Shown: piece by piece, positions 38,773 to 48,528 of the stretch
Layout of the letters: each line of letters begins with the position of its first letter
How positions within the stretch are numbered: the first letter of the stretch is position 1
Assembly (NCBI GenBank): GCA_015061465.1
Contig: SUWN01000002.1
Coordinates: 1-64,000 of the forward strand
Direction: 5' to 3'
DNA from: Treponema bryantii
GTDB lineage: Bacteria > Spirochaetota > Spirochaetia > Treponematales > Treponemataceae
DNA length: 64,000 bases
The notes under the pieces: generated by a model
What the model saw: the letters and a program-made list of their open reading frames with translations, nothing else
The model's database searches: none
Told to the model about the DNA's origin: nothing
Program-made: the position numbers and the translations under genes

Positions 38773-39654
38773 TTAGCGAATAAAATATTTGTCATGCACA
38801 TTTTTTAGTTGGTCATCATTTATATGCGTATAAATTTGCGTTGTTGCTAAATCTGAATGTCCCAACAATTCTTGCACCGAACGTAAATCTGCTCCACCAC
38901 TAAGAAGATGCGTTGCAAAAGAGTGGCGCAAAGTGTGAACTTTTGCCTCCACACCAGAAAGCGCTTCTAATTCTTTAAACCGTTTCCAAACACCCTTACG
39001 TGAAATCGGTTCACCTTTATAATTTACAAAAACTTCTGCAATATTTCTACCTTTTGTAAAAATTGGTCGAGCTTCATTTATGTATTTTTGCAATTTTTCA
39101 GCCGCTCTATCTCCAAAAGGTACAATTCTTTCTTTATCGCCTTTTCCGTGAACTAAAATAATTCTTTCTTCCATGTGAAGATTAATGATTTTTAACTCAC
39201 ACGCTTCGCTAATTCGTAATCCACACGAATAAATCAATTCAAAAAGCGCATCATCTCTTATTCCATTGGGCTTTGTTTTATCTATTGATTCTAACAATTT
39301 ATCTACTTGTTCGATTGATAAAACTCTAGGAAGTGAACGAGTCGCCTTAGGTCTATCTAGTTGCAACGCCAAATTTTCTTGCCAAATTCCTAGTCGCACT
39401 AAATATTCACCTAACGCTCTTAATGCAGAAATATCTTTTGCAAGAGTAATTTCTGAACATCCGTTTGTTTTTCGCTTTATTAAATAATACATGAGATTCT
39501 GAACAGTAATTTCTCTTAATCTTAGTTTTTCTTCTTTACACCAAGTTAAGAATTCATTCGCGCTAATTTTATAAGTTAGCGCGGTTTGTTCAGAATCTCT
39601 TTTTACAAGAATCAAATCTGTATAAAACTGTGTTAATAGACTTTCTATCGTCAT
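38773..39654 (-). CDS. Tyrosine recombinase XerC/XerD family (second copy)
   Basis: YSCGLRISEACEL, HTLRHSFATHLLSGGADLRSVQELLGHSDLATTQIYTH. Confidence 0.94.
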   Translation of the reverse strand: MTIESLLTQFYTDLILVKRDSEQTALTYKISANEFLTWCKEEKLRLREITVQNLMYYLIKRKTNGCSEITLAKDISALRALGEYLVRLGIWQENLALQLDRPKATRSLPRVLSIEQVDKLLESIDKTKPNGIRDDALFELIYSCGLRISEACELKIINLHMEERIILVHGKGDKERIVPFGDRAAEKLQKYINEARPIFTKGRNIAEVFVNYKGEPISRKGVWKRFKELEALSGVEAKVHTLRHSFATHLLSGGADLRSVQELLGHSDLATTQIYTHINDDQLKNVHDKYFIR

Positions 39655-39656
39655 AT

Positions 39657-41078
39657 TTATTTATCAGTTAAATCGATTGATTTACCAAATTTTCTATTTC
39701 TCTTCCAAATAGCTGGCTCGTCTAAATCCCCTTTATCAAAATAGTCATCAGGAGGATTAAATAAAGGTCTTCTTGTTGGAGGTACATTAGAAGAATCACC
39801 AAACAATGCATCCCCTAACAATCCAGATTTTTCTTCTTCAGTTACATTCATTAATGAAGAAGGAATTTTCTTTTCATTCTTTCCAAATAAAACACAATCA
39901 GGTTGTTGATTTTCAAACAAATCTTCTGTTGCTTTATTTTTACCAGATGTTGGAGTGTGTAACAAATCATCAAAAACGCCTTTTGGAAGAACATTATCAT
40001 CATAAACGTTTTTTTCTTCTTTTATTACAGTCTTTTGATTTTCTGTTATAATATCGTTTTCTTTTTTGTTTCCATTATCAAATCCAGCTGCAATTACAGT
40101 TACCTTTACTTTATCTTTCATTGTTGGATCAATTACTTGCCCCCAAAGAACAAGAGCATCAGGTGCACACTGACAAGTAATAAGTTTTGCAATCTCTTGA
40201 ATTTCTGTTGTTGTACAATCAGGTCCACAAGTAATATTAAACAGAATATTGCTTGCTCCATCAATTTTTGTATCTTCTAACAACGGATTGTTAATACTTG
40301 AAGTTGCAGCATCAATTGCACGATTTCCACCAGTTCCGACTCCAATTCCAAAAATTGCATTTCCTTTATCTTTGAGAGTTGTTTTTACATCATTAAAGTC
40401 TCGGTTAATATAACCAATTTTTGTGATGATTTCAGAAATACCTTGTACCCCCTGACAAAGAACATCATCACACATTTTAAATGTTTCTCCAAAAGGAAGG
40501 TCTGAATTCATTGGATCCATAATTTTTTGGTTTGGAATTACAATTAATGAATCTACGTTTTTACGAAGTTTTTCAATTCCTGCTAACGCATTTCTCATAC
40601 GTTGAGGGCCTTCAAATTCAAATGGTTTTGTAACAACTGCAACTGTCAAAGCACCAAGTTCTTTTGCAATTCTAGCAACAACAGGAGCAGAACCTGTTCC
40701 AGTTCCCCCTCCCATTCCTGCTGTTACAAAAACCATATCAGCGCCTTTTAACAAACCTTTAATTTTTTCAGCATCTTCTTCAGCGGATTTTTCACCAAGT
40801 GCAGGATCAGCTCCACACCCCAAACCTCTTGTAACTTCTTTACCAATAATAAATTTTGTTTGAGCTGCTGTTCCAGACAAGGCCTGTGCATCTGTATTTA
40901 ATGCGATAAATTCAACATTGTTAATATTTGAGTTCACCATTGTAGTAACAGCATTTCCACCCGCTCCACCACAACCTACAACTTTAATAACAGTTGGTGA
41001 TTCCACACCAGTTACAATATCTTTTTGTACGCCTTCAACAGTTGAAGTATTTTGTTCATCAATAATTGAAAAATTCAT
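39657..41078 (-). CDS. ftsZ: Cell division protein FtsZ
   Basis: VVGCGGAGGNAV, GMGGGTGTGSAPVVA; start at MNFSIIDEQ. Confidence 0.97.
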   Translation of the reverse strand: MNFSIIDEQNTSTVEGVQKDIVTGVESPTVIKVVGCGGAGGNAVTTMVNSNINNVEFIALNTDAQALSGTAAQTKFIIGKEVTRGLGCGADPALGEKSAEEDAEKIKGLLKGADMVFVTAGMGGGTGTGSAPVVARIAKELGALTVAVVTKPFEFEGPQRMRNALAGIEKLRKNVDSLIVIPNQKIMDPMNSDLPFGETFKMCDDVLCQGVQGISEIITKIGYINRDFNDVKTTLKDKGNAIFGIGVGTGGNRAIDAATSSINNPLLEDTKIDGASNILFNITCGPDCTTTEIQEIAKLITCQCAPDALVLWGQVIDPTMKDKVKVTVIAAGFDNGNKKENDIITENQKTVIKEEKNVYDDNVLPKGVFDDLLHTPTSGKNKATEDLFENQQPDCVLFGKNEKKIPSSLMNVTEEEKSGLLGDALFGDSSNVPPTRRPLFNPPDDYFDKGDLDEPAIWKRNRKFGKSIDLTDK

Positions 41079-41103
41079 AGCTCCTCCCAAACCATTTTTT
41101 TCA

Positions 41104-42333
41104 TTAGAAAAAAGTCTTAAAAAACGTAATCAATTTATTTTCCGCTTTTCGTTCTTTTTTATTAACAATGTGATTATTTGTAACAGGTTCCTTAAACGCG
41201 TTTTCAACAATTCCAATTACTGTTGCATATTCTGGACTTCTATAATCACTTGTTTCATTTCCTAAAATTTCAGGAATTCCAAGACGAACAGAAGAAGTTC
41301 TAAAAACGGATTTCGCTAAATCGACTACTCCATCCATTTTTGCGCCACCACCAGTCAAAATTATATTTCCTGATAATTGCTTAATCGATTCATTCGTTTC
41401 TCTTTTTATTTTATCACGAACCATTTCAAAAATTTGCTCTACACGAGCTGAAATAATTTCGCACAATTCAGATTTATAAATAACTTCAGGGCCTCTTCCA
41501 CCAACTCCTGGCAAAATTACATCTATATCTTCACCAATATCATCTTCAAAACAACAACCGGATTCAATTTTAATTCTTTCTGCTTCTGCAACAGGAATTC
41601 CTGCAACAACGGCAATATCATTCGTAACAGCATTACCACCCACAGGAATAGAAATTGTACAAATTGGAGCACTATCATAAATAACAAGAACATCCGTTGT
41701 TCCTGCTCCCAAATCAATAATAATTGAACCTAACTCCATTTCATCTTCATAACAAACAGATTTGGAAATAGCAAGAGACTTTTGCACAATTGATTCAAAT
41801 TGATATCCTGCTCTTTCGATACACGAAATAATATTTTTTACAATTGTTTTTGAAATTGTTGTAATATGAACGTCTGCTTCTAGCCGAACTCCAATCATTC
41901 CCATAGGTGATTTTATACCACCAACATTATCAACAGTATAATGCTGAGGAATTACATTTAATTTTTGTTTATCTTCAGGAATTTTAATTGCAGTAGCATT
42001 TCTGATTACTTGTTCTATATCACTTGAATTAATTTCACCTTTACGAGAGTCTTCCCCATGAACAGGAACAACTCCTCGTGAATTAATACTTTCAATTTGA
42101 GGTCCGCCAACCGCTGTATGAACACCAAAAATTTCTACACCAATAGATTGTTCCGTTTCTTCGATAGCTTCTTTTATTGCATTTTTTGCATCTTCAATAT
42201 TTACAACAGAACCGTTTCTTAAACCAGATGAAGCTTTTGTATATGTACCAACGATTTCTAATTTACCATCTTCATTTTCTTGAGCGACAGCAACTCTAAT
42301 ATTATTTGTACCAATATCTAGACCGACAATCAT
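41104..42333 (-). CDS. ftsA: Cell division protein FtsA
   Basis: MIVGLDIGTNNIRVAV, IIDLGAGTTDVLV. Confidence 0.96.
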   Translation of the reverse strand: MIVGLDIGTNNIRVAVAQENEDGKLEIVGTYTKASSGLRNGSVVNIEDAKNAIKEAIEETEQSIGVEIFGVHTAVGGPQIESINSRGVVPVHGEDSRKGEINSSDIEQVIRNATAIKIPEDKQKLNVIPQHYTVDNVGGIKSPMGMIGVRLEADVHITTISKTIVKNIISCIERAGYQFESIVQKSLAISKSVCYEDEMELGSIIIDLGAGTTDVLVIYDSAPICTISIPVGGNAVTNDIAVVAGIPVAEAERIKIESGCCFEDDIGEDIDVILPGVGGRGPEVIYKSELCEIISARVEQIFEMVRDKIKRETNESIKQLSGNIILTGGGAKMDGVVDLAKSVFRTSSVRLGIPEILGNETSDYRSPEYATVIGIVENAFKEPVTNNHIVNKKERKAENKLITFFKTFF

Positions 42334-42357
42334 CTTTCTTCCTCCCACAAAAAATAA

Positions 42358-43191
42358 CTAGCGAATAGACACAGATTGATATCTTAAATCAACTTCTGAA
42401 ATAGTTTGTCCTAATTGTTGAACAACATCTAAAACTACCATCATATATTCTAACGAATCAATATTTAAACTTCTATCCATAAAGACACGCGTTTTTGATT
42501 GTGATGGAATTAATACAAGTTCATAACCACCTGAACTTTTTGGAACAACACAAATTTCTGACAAACATGCAAAATAACTGCTATCAGTAGCTGCGATTTT
42601 GGAAAGTTGGTTTAATAAAGGTCTATATGCACTTGGAACTGACATTCCGTCTGCAATATATTCTACAGGAATTCCTGAAATTATTGGTAGATTTTCGTAC
42701 GATATTTTTTCGTTTACGGGGAAAAAATATCCACTTTCATCAATTTGAATTGGATAACTTGAATTTCCATTTTGCACAAATGTAATAGCCACAGGAAGAC
42801 GTTCTTTAATTTCATAAAAAACTTTATTTGGAAATTTCTTCTCTACCATTACACTCGCAACAGAAGGATTTGCTTTTATTGTTTTTGAAGCATTTTCTAC
42901 ATCAAATTTAATCCAAGTAGTATAACTCAAATCTTTTAGTGTATTATTTACTTCTGTAGAATATGAAGCATCGCCAATATAATTGAATTTTGGGATTGAA
43001 AAACATGGTTTTATATATTTATAAATTATAAATTCCAAGAAAATAATAAAAACTAAAATAAAAAATAAAATTTTTACAACTTTCCAAGTTTTATCATCAT
43101 TCTGAGTTTTTTTTGATTTTTTTTCTTCGTAAAAAAGTTCACTTTCAATAAAATCAACTTTTCCGATTTTTAACGAATTCATGTTTTCCAT
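42358..43191 (-). CDS. ftsQ: FtsQ/DivIB-like protein
   Basis: Single TM, POTRA-like NPSVASVMVEKKFPNKVFYEIKERLPVA; position in division cluster. Confidence 0.85.
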   Translation of the reverse strand: MENMNSLKIGKVDFIESELFYEEKKSKKTQNDDKTWKVVKILFFILVFIIFLEFIIYKYIKPCFSIPKFNYIGDASYSTEVNNTLKDLSYTTWIKFDVENASKTIKANPSVASVMVEKKFPNKVFYEIKERLPVAITFVQNGNSSYPIQIDESGYFFPVNEKISYENLPIISGIPVEYIADGMSVPSAYRPLLNQLSKIAATDSSYFACLSEICVVPKSSGGYELVLIPSQSKTRVFMDRSLNIDSLEYMMVVLDVVQQLGQTISEVDLRYQSVSIR

Positions 43192-43200
43192 ATTTTTATC

Positions 43201-44319
43201 CTAAAATAAACTTTTTTCTTCACAACGTGAAGTATTCAAAACAAATCCGCACATTGTCAGTACCATTAATTCCGAAGACCCACCTTTAGAAAAAAACGGC
43301 AGCGGTAAACCCGTTGAAGGAGCAACGCCTGCAACGACCATACAATGTAATAAAGATTGAATTACAATTATCGTAATTATTCCAAACGTACCATAAGCGG
43401 CAAATCGATTTGGACACTTAAAAGCTGCTAAATAACCACGCCAAGCAAAAAATGAAATTAATGCAGTGTAAAGAATCACACCAAAAAATCCTAATTGTTG
43501 CGCAATTACTACAAAAATATAATCTTCTGCAACAAAAGGAACTGATGCAAAACTAGCAAGCCCAGAACCGATTCCAGTTCCCCACATTCCACCACGATTT
43601 ATTACCATTTTTGCTTTATTTGCTTGATAATTTAGCGACATTTCATTTGCACTTGGATTAAAAAATCCAATAAATCTCTTTAAACGATATTCTTCTGTAA
43701 AAATCAATAAAATGATTAAAGGAATTACAATCAAAGAAACAGGTAAAATCCATTTCACTTTTGATTTTGAAACAACGAACATCATCAATCCAACAAAACC
43801 AATTAGTAAAGTTGTAGAAAGATTTTTTTGAATTACTACAGATCCAAGCATTAAGAAAAACATTGCTACTGCAGGTAAAACAAATTTATCTTCTTCTGGT
43901 TTATCGTATTCTTTGTCAAAGAAATTTGCCAAATATAAAATTACTGCTAGTTTTAATAATTCTGATGGTTGAAAAGAATTTCCGCCAGGTAAAGCAATCC
44001 ATCTTTTTCCACCGTTTTTTTCCACACTCAACGGACCATACGCTGCTAAAATACACAAAATTATTGCTACAAAAACAATCACAACAACAAGTTTTTGAAT
44101 GTGTTTCATATCAAGCAATGCAAAGAAAATCATTCCTGCAAAACCAATTGCAGAACAAATTAATTGAGTTTTTAATGCATTTGCACCATTAAGCACATAA
44201 GAAGAACAAATATATAAAGTACAAATACCAAATCCCCACAGCAAAATTACAGACACAATTAGCCAAACATCGCATTTATGAGAAGATTCAACTGGACGAG
44301 AAGTTGTAAAATTATACAT
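43201..44319 (-). CDS. ftsW: SEDS-family FtsW
   Basis: FQPSELLKLAVILYLA, TGLPLPFFSKGGSSELMVL. Confidence 0.94.
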   Translation of the reverse strand: MYNFTTSRPVESSHKCDVWLIVSVILLWGFGICTLYICSSYVLNGANALKTQLICSAIGFAGMIFFALLDMKHIQKLVVVIVFVAIILCILAAYGPLSVEKNGGKRWIALPGGNSFQPSELLKLAVILYLANFFDKEYDKPEEDKFVLPAVAMFFLMLGSVVIQKNLSTTLLIGFVGLMMFVVSKSKVKWILPVSLIVIPLIILLIFTEEYRLKRFIGFFNPSANEMSLNYQANKAKMVINRGGMWGTGIGSGLASFASVPFVAEDYIFVVIAQQLGFFGVILYTALISFFAWRGYLAAFKCPNRFAAYGTFGIITIIVIQSLLHCMVVAGVAPSTGLPLPFFSKGGSSELMVLTMCGFVLNTSRCEEKSLF

Positions 44320-45769
44320 TTTTTTCCTCCTCTAAAACCAATAACGGAATCAACTTTTCTACAGCCATACTGTGAGAACCTTTTAATAAAATCACAGAAT
44401 CATCATCTTCAAAAGCTAAAATCTGATTTGCAATTTCTGCAAAATTTTCTTCAGAATTTTCATTAAAATAAAAAACATTTTGATTCGGATTTTTTACAAG
44501 CAATTCATTTTTTGCTTCTATCATATCGCTACCAATCAAGAAAATAATTGCTGAACCAACATTTGCAAGAATTCCGCCGATTTTTGAATGAAATTCTTTT
44601 GACTTTTCACCCAATTCTTTCATATCAGCCAAAACGAAGATTTTTTTTCCTTTATTTTCAATTCCGTTTGTAAATTCAATCGACGCTTTCATTGAGTCAA
44701 AATTTGCGTTGTAATAATCTTTTATTAAAGTCACACATTTTTTATTTTTTAGAGTTGCTTTTTGAATATTCAATCTACCAGAAAGATTTTTTACTTCTTC
44801 CAATCCTTTTTTGATTGATTCATCTTTCATTCCAAATTTCAACGCACAAGCAATTACACCAAGCGCATTTTTAAAATTATATTCACCACCCAAAGGAAAA
44901 TTCACAATTGATTCATTCAAGCGGAATTCACAACCTTGTGTTCCATTATTTTTTAGATACTCAATTTTTGCATCAGAAAGATGAGGCCCAAAACGCACAA
45001 CACTTCCTTTTACACCAGAACTCAAATATTCTACAAAATCATCATCTTCTGGAATAAATGCAAATCCATCTTTCATAACGTAATCAAAAACACGTTTCTT
45101 TTCGCGAGCAATATCTTCACGAGAACCTAATTTTCCAATGTGCGCAGTTCCAATGTTAGAAATAATTGCATAATTTGGTTTTAGAACAGAAGCTATTTCG
45201 GCAATTTCATTTTCTCTGTTCATACCCATTTCAAAAATTCCAACTTCATGTTCTTTTCTGATGTTAAATACAGAAAGAGGCAATCCTGTTTCAGAATTAA
45301 AATTTCCTTTTGTTGCAATTACATTAAATTCTTGTTTAAAAATTGAAATAGCAATTTCTTTTGTAGTAGTTTTTCCAGACGAACCTGTGATTGCAATCTT
45401 TTTTAATTTTGGAAATTTTTCTACATAAGCTCTTGCGGCATCTTGTAATGCACGTTTTGTATCAATCACAATTACAAAAGAAACATTTTTATACTTTTTT
45501 GCCAATGTAACATATTCATCTTTTGATTTTAAAAATTCTGCTTCATTTACAAAAACAACACTTGCACCTTGTTCCAATGCAGTCGGAATATATTTATGAC
45601 CATTTTGAGACAGTCCTACAAGAGGAACGAATAAAGAATTTTTGCAAACTTCTCTACTGTCAATGCAAACTGAAGTAAAATAAATTGGCTTTAGAATAGA
45701 AAAAAATAATTTGCCATTTACAGAGGAAAGTAACTGTTTTTTTGTAAGTAAAGATTTCTGTTTATTCAT
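44312..45769 (-). CDS. murF: UDP-MurNAc-tripeptide--D-Ala-D-Ala ligase
   Basis: ITGSSGKTTTKEI, GNFNSETGLPLSVF, YNANFDSMKASIE. Confidence 0.95.
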   Translation of the reverse strand: MNKQKSLLTKKQLLSSVNGKLFFSILKPIYFTSVCIDSREVCKNSLFVPLVGLSQNGHKYIPTALEQGASVVFVNEAEFLKSKDEYVTLAKKYKNVSFVIVIDTKRALQDAARAYVEKFPKLKKIAITGSSGKTTTKEIAISIFKQEFNVIATKGNFNSETGLPLSVFNIRKEHEVGIFEMGMNRENEIAEIASVLKPNYAIISNIGTAHIGKLGSREDIAREKKRVFDYVMKDGFAFIPEDDDFVEYLSSGVKGSVVRFGPHLSDAKIEYLKNNGTQGCEFRLNESIVNFPLGGEYNFKNALGVIACALKFGMKDESIKKGLEEVKNLSGRLNIQKATLKNKKCVTLIKDYYNANFDSMKASIEFTNGIENKGKKIFVLADMKELGEKSKEFHSKIGGILANVGSAIIFLIGSDMIEAKNELLVKNPNQNVFYFNENSEENFAEIANQILAFEDDDSVILLKGSHSMAVEKLIPLLVLEEEKNV

Positions 45770-46082
45770 TACTTTTCTCCCCCGACATTTCTACACGAAC
45801 AACATCTTCTGAGTCCGCTTTATGCATTCCCAGTTCATCAATCGCAATTTTTTCAATACGTTCTGGTTTTGCAAGTTCACTTATATCAGCAACCAAACGT
45901 TTATTTTCTTCAATCAATCTTTCTTGTTCTTTTTCAAGTCTAGCAATTTCTCTTCTCAAATCGTTACATTTATTTGAATGCATAGAATATAAAAAATAAA
46001 AAAATGGAATTAATGCGGCCAAAATACAAATAAGTAAAACTGAGAAAAATCTTTTAATGCCTGCTTTTAATTTTTTATTCAT
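45762..46082 (-). CDS. ftsL: FtsL/DivIC-like septum protein
   Basis: Short TM + coiled coil (LRREIARLEKEQERLIEENKRL), position between rsmH and murF. Confidence 0.75.
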   Translation of the reverse strand: MNKKLKAGIKRFFSVLLICILAALIPFFYFLYSMHSNKCNDLRREIARLEKEQERLIEENKRLVADISELAKPERIEKIAIDELGMHKADSEDVVRVEMSGEKSNE

Positions 46083-46083
46083 A

Positions 46084-47070
46084 TTAAAAACCTATTACTC
46101 CTTCCAAATGAAATTCTGTTGCATCTTTAATTTTTCTTACAACGCGCAATTTTGCACTACGACTAGGAGAATTCATCTTAATTTCTTCTTCAGTAGGACA
46201 AATTGGTTTTCTAGTCAAATCTTCTGCACATGCGCGTCCACCACATCTACAAATTGCAACATTCGAAGGACAAACACATTTTTTAGAAAGATTTTTAAAA
46301 TAATGTTTTACAATTCTATCTTCTAATGAATGAAACGTAATTACGCCCATTTTTCCACCGTTTTCCAAAACATTAAAAGCAGCATGCAAACTTTCTGGCA
46401 AACGTTTCAATTCACTATTTACAGCAATTCTTAAAGCTTGAAATGTTCTTGTAGCAGGATGAATTGGACCGTATCTATAAGATGAAGGAACCGCATTCCA
46501 AATAATTTCTGCCAATTCTTTGCTTGATTCAATTTTTGAACCGTTTCTTGCATTTACAATGGCACTTGCAATTCTTCTACTTAACTTTTCTTCACCATAC
46601 AAATAAATTAAGTTTGCAAGATTTTCTTCTGAAAGATTATTTACCAAATCGGCTGCTGATTCGCCTTCATTTTGATTTAAACGCATATCAAGTTTTTCAT
46701 CATACCTAAAAGAAAAACCTCTATTTGATTCTTCATAATGAAAAACAGAAATCCCTAAATCAAAAAGAATCAAATTTGGTTTTCTTGAATCTTCAGGATA
46801 ATTTTTATAAAAATCATTAAACCAACCGTTATAAAAATTCATCCGTTCACCAAATTCAGCCAATCGAACTTTTGCTTTTGCCTGAATATTTGAATCTGCA
46901 TCCAAACCGATTATTTTTAGATTTTTATATTTAGATAAGAAATTAAAACTGTGCCCACCTTCGCCAAGAGTCGAATCAATCATGAGAGCATCATTTTCAA
47001 ATGACTCTCCCATTGGACTCAAAAATTCGAGACATTCATTTAATAAAACTGGCGTATGCACAATTTTCAT
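46084..47070 (-). CDS. rsmH: 16S rRNA m4C1402 methyltransferase
   Basis: HTPVLLNECLEFL, DSTLGEGGHS, GVITFHSLEDRIVKHYF. Confidence 0.96.
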   Translation of the reverse strand: MKIVHTPVLLNECLEFLSPMGESFENDALMIDSTLGEGGHSFNFLSKYKNLKIIGLDADSNIQAKAKVRLAEFGERMNFYNGWFNDFYKNYPEDSRKPNLILFDLGISVFHYEESNRGFSFRYDEKLDMRLNQNEGESAADLVNNLSEENLANLIYLYGEEKLSRRIASAIVNARNGSKIESSKELAEIIWNAVPSSYRYGPIHPATRTFQALRIAVNSELKRLPESLHAAFNVLENGGKMGVITFHSLEDRIVKHYFKNLSKKCVCPSNVAICRCGGRACAEDLTRKPICPTEEEIKMNSPSRSAKLRVVRKIKDATEFHLEGVIGF

Positions 47071-47107
47071 TTTTCCACCCTACATTAATTTCAGTTAAAA
47101 ACTAAAA

Positions 47108-47551
47108 TTAAAAACAAATATCGCTCAATTCTTTAGTTGCTTCAGCTAAAGATTCTTCACTTGCGTCCCAATACTCTTTATAAACAGAAGAATTCCACAA
47201 TTCAAAATACCTATCAACAGCAAGAATCGTACAATCTTTGTCCAACTTTGCATATTCGCGCAAACTTTGTGGGATAGAAATTCTGCCAGCTTTATCAAAC
47301 TCAACTTCTTGAGCTGGTGCAATAAAACGTCGCAATACCATCCTGTTCTTTTCATTAAACAAGGATGCAGAACTCATTAATTTATTTTTTAATTGAGTCC
47401 ATTCATCGGGAGTAAAGATCCATAAGCAGCAGTCCAAGCCACGAGTGATTACGAGTACATTTTGATTAATTTCAGAACGCAATTTTGCAGGAAACGAGAT
47501 GCGCCCTTTCTCATCTAACGTATTACCATATTCACCTGTCAACAAGTTCAT
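47108..47551 (-). CDS. mraZ: Transcriptional regulator MraZ
   Basis: GEYGNTLDEKGRISFPAKLR, DKAGRISIPQSLREYA. Confidence 0.95.
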   Translation of the reverse strand: MNLLTGEYGNTLDEKGRISFPAKLRSEINQNVLVITRGLDCCLWIFTPDEWTQLKNKLMSSASLFNEKNRMVLRRFIAPAQEVEFDKAGRISIPQSLREYAKLDKDCTILAVDRYFELWNSSVYKEYWDASEESLAEATKELSDICF

Positions 47552-47587
47552 ATCCACTTACTTCCACTTTTCTCCCACATTTTCCCA
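47552..47587 (-). promoter_or_regulatory. MraZ-type operator, four boxes at exact 10-nt spacing
   Basis: Plus strand TCCACT/TCCACT/TCCCAC/TCCCAC beginning at 47552, 47562, 47572, 47582. Confidence 0.75.
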
Positions 47588-47595
47588 CTTAATTA

Positions 47596-47624
47596 CATTT
47601 TATTTGCACAAAAGACTAAAGTCA
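47596..47624 (-). promoter_or_regulatory. Promoter of mraZ/division cluster
   Basis: Minus strand TTGACT-17-TAAAAT directly upstream of the boxes. Confidence 0.65.
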
Positions 47625-47715
47625 ATAATAAAAAATGCCGAAAATACTGCTAATGATTTTTTTTCTAAAATCTTAATATAAAAATGTATAGGTATTTATT
47701 ACTATCTCCATAAAA

Positions 47716-48435
47716 ATGATTAACACGTTTAATGAAAGTAATTTACACAACACATTAAAGGAACTTTACGCATACAAGCACAACGGAAAAACAGAATTTT
47801 TTGATGGAAAATATTATTACGATATCCTTACACCAAAAAACGAAGTAATAGAAATTCAAACAAAGAATTTAAGCAAACTCCTTCCCAAACTTTGTGCAAT
47901 TTTAGAATCTGGCAAAAAAATCACTTTAGTTCACCCCATCGTTATTACAAAAACAATAATCACCACAGATTGCAATAACAAAATTATTTCTAAAAGAAAA
48001 AGCCCAAAAAGAGGAAGTATTTACGATTTATTCAGTGAACTCACAGGAATTTATCCAATTTTATTAAATGAAAATTTCACATTGGAAATTTTAGAAATAA
48101 ATATGTCGGAAATCAGAACAAAAACAAACGAACTTGTTCAATCACAAAACAAAAAACGAAGAATAAAAAAAGATTGGAATAAAACAAACAAAAAATTAGA
48201 TGAAATTTTAAACACGCGAATTTTTAAAACAAAAGAAGATTATTTATCTTTATTGCCACAAAACTTACCAGAAGAATTTTCTGCAAAAGAATTATCACAA
48301 TGCTTTAAACAATCTGTTCTATTCAAAAAAAACACTCGCATAAATTCTCATTTAATCATTTGGGTATTAAAACACATGGAACTAATTGAATTTGTACAAA
48401 TAAAAAACAGGAGTCATTATTATAAAATCAGTTAA
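47716..48435 (+). CDS. Uncharacterised 239-aa protein, possible PD-(D/E)XK-like N-terminus
   Basis: YYDILTPKNEVIEIQTKNLSKLLPKL...LVHPIV...KRKSPKRGSIYDLFSEL. Confidence 0.7.
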   Translation: MINTFNESNLHNTLKELYAYKHNGKTEFFDGKYYYDILTPKNEVIEIQTKNLSKLLPKLCAILESGKKITLVHPIVITKTIITTDCNNKIISKRKSPKRGSIYDLFSELTGIYPILLNENFTLEILEINMSEIRTKTNELVQSQNKKRRIKKDWNKTNKKLDEILNTRIFKTKEDYLSLLPQNLPEEFSAKELSQCFKQSVLFKKNTRINSHLIIWVLKHMELIEFVQIKNRSHYYKIS

Positions 48436-48477
48436 AAAAAAAAGCGTGATAATCTTTCAATTACCACGCTTTTTTTT
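48434..48477. terminator. Bidirectional terminator
   Basis: A-tract AGCGTGATAAT-ctttca-ATTACCACGCT T-tract. Confidence 0.8.
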
Positions 48478-48528
48478 ATTTATAAATTCTAATTTAGAAT
48501 TTTAATAAATTTTGCATTACTCAAAAAA

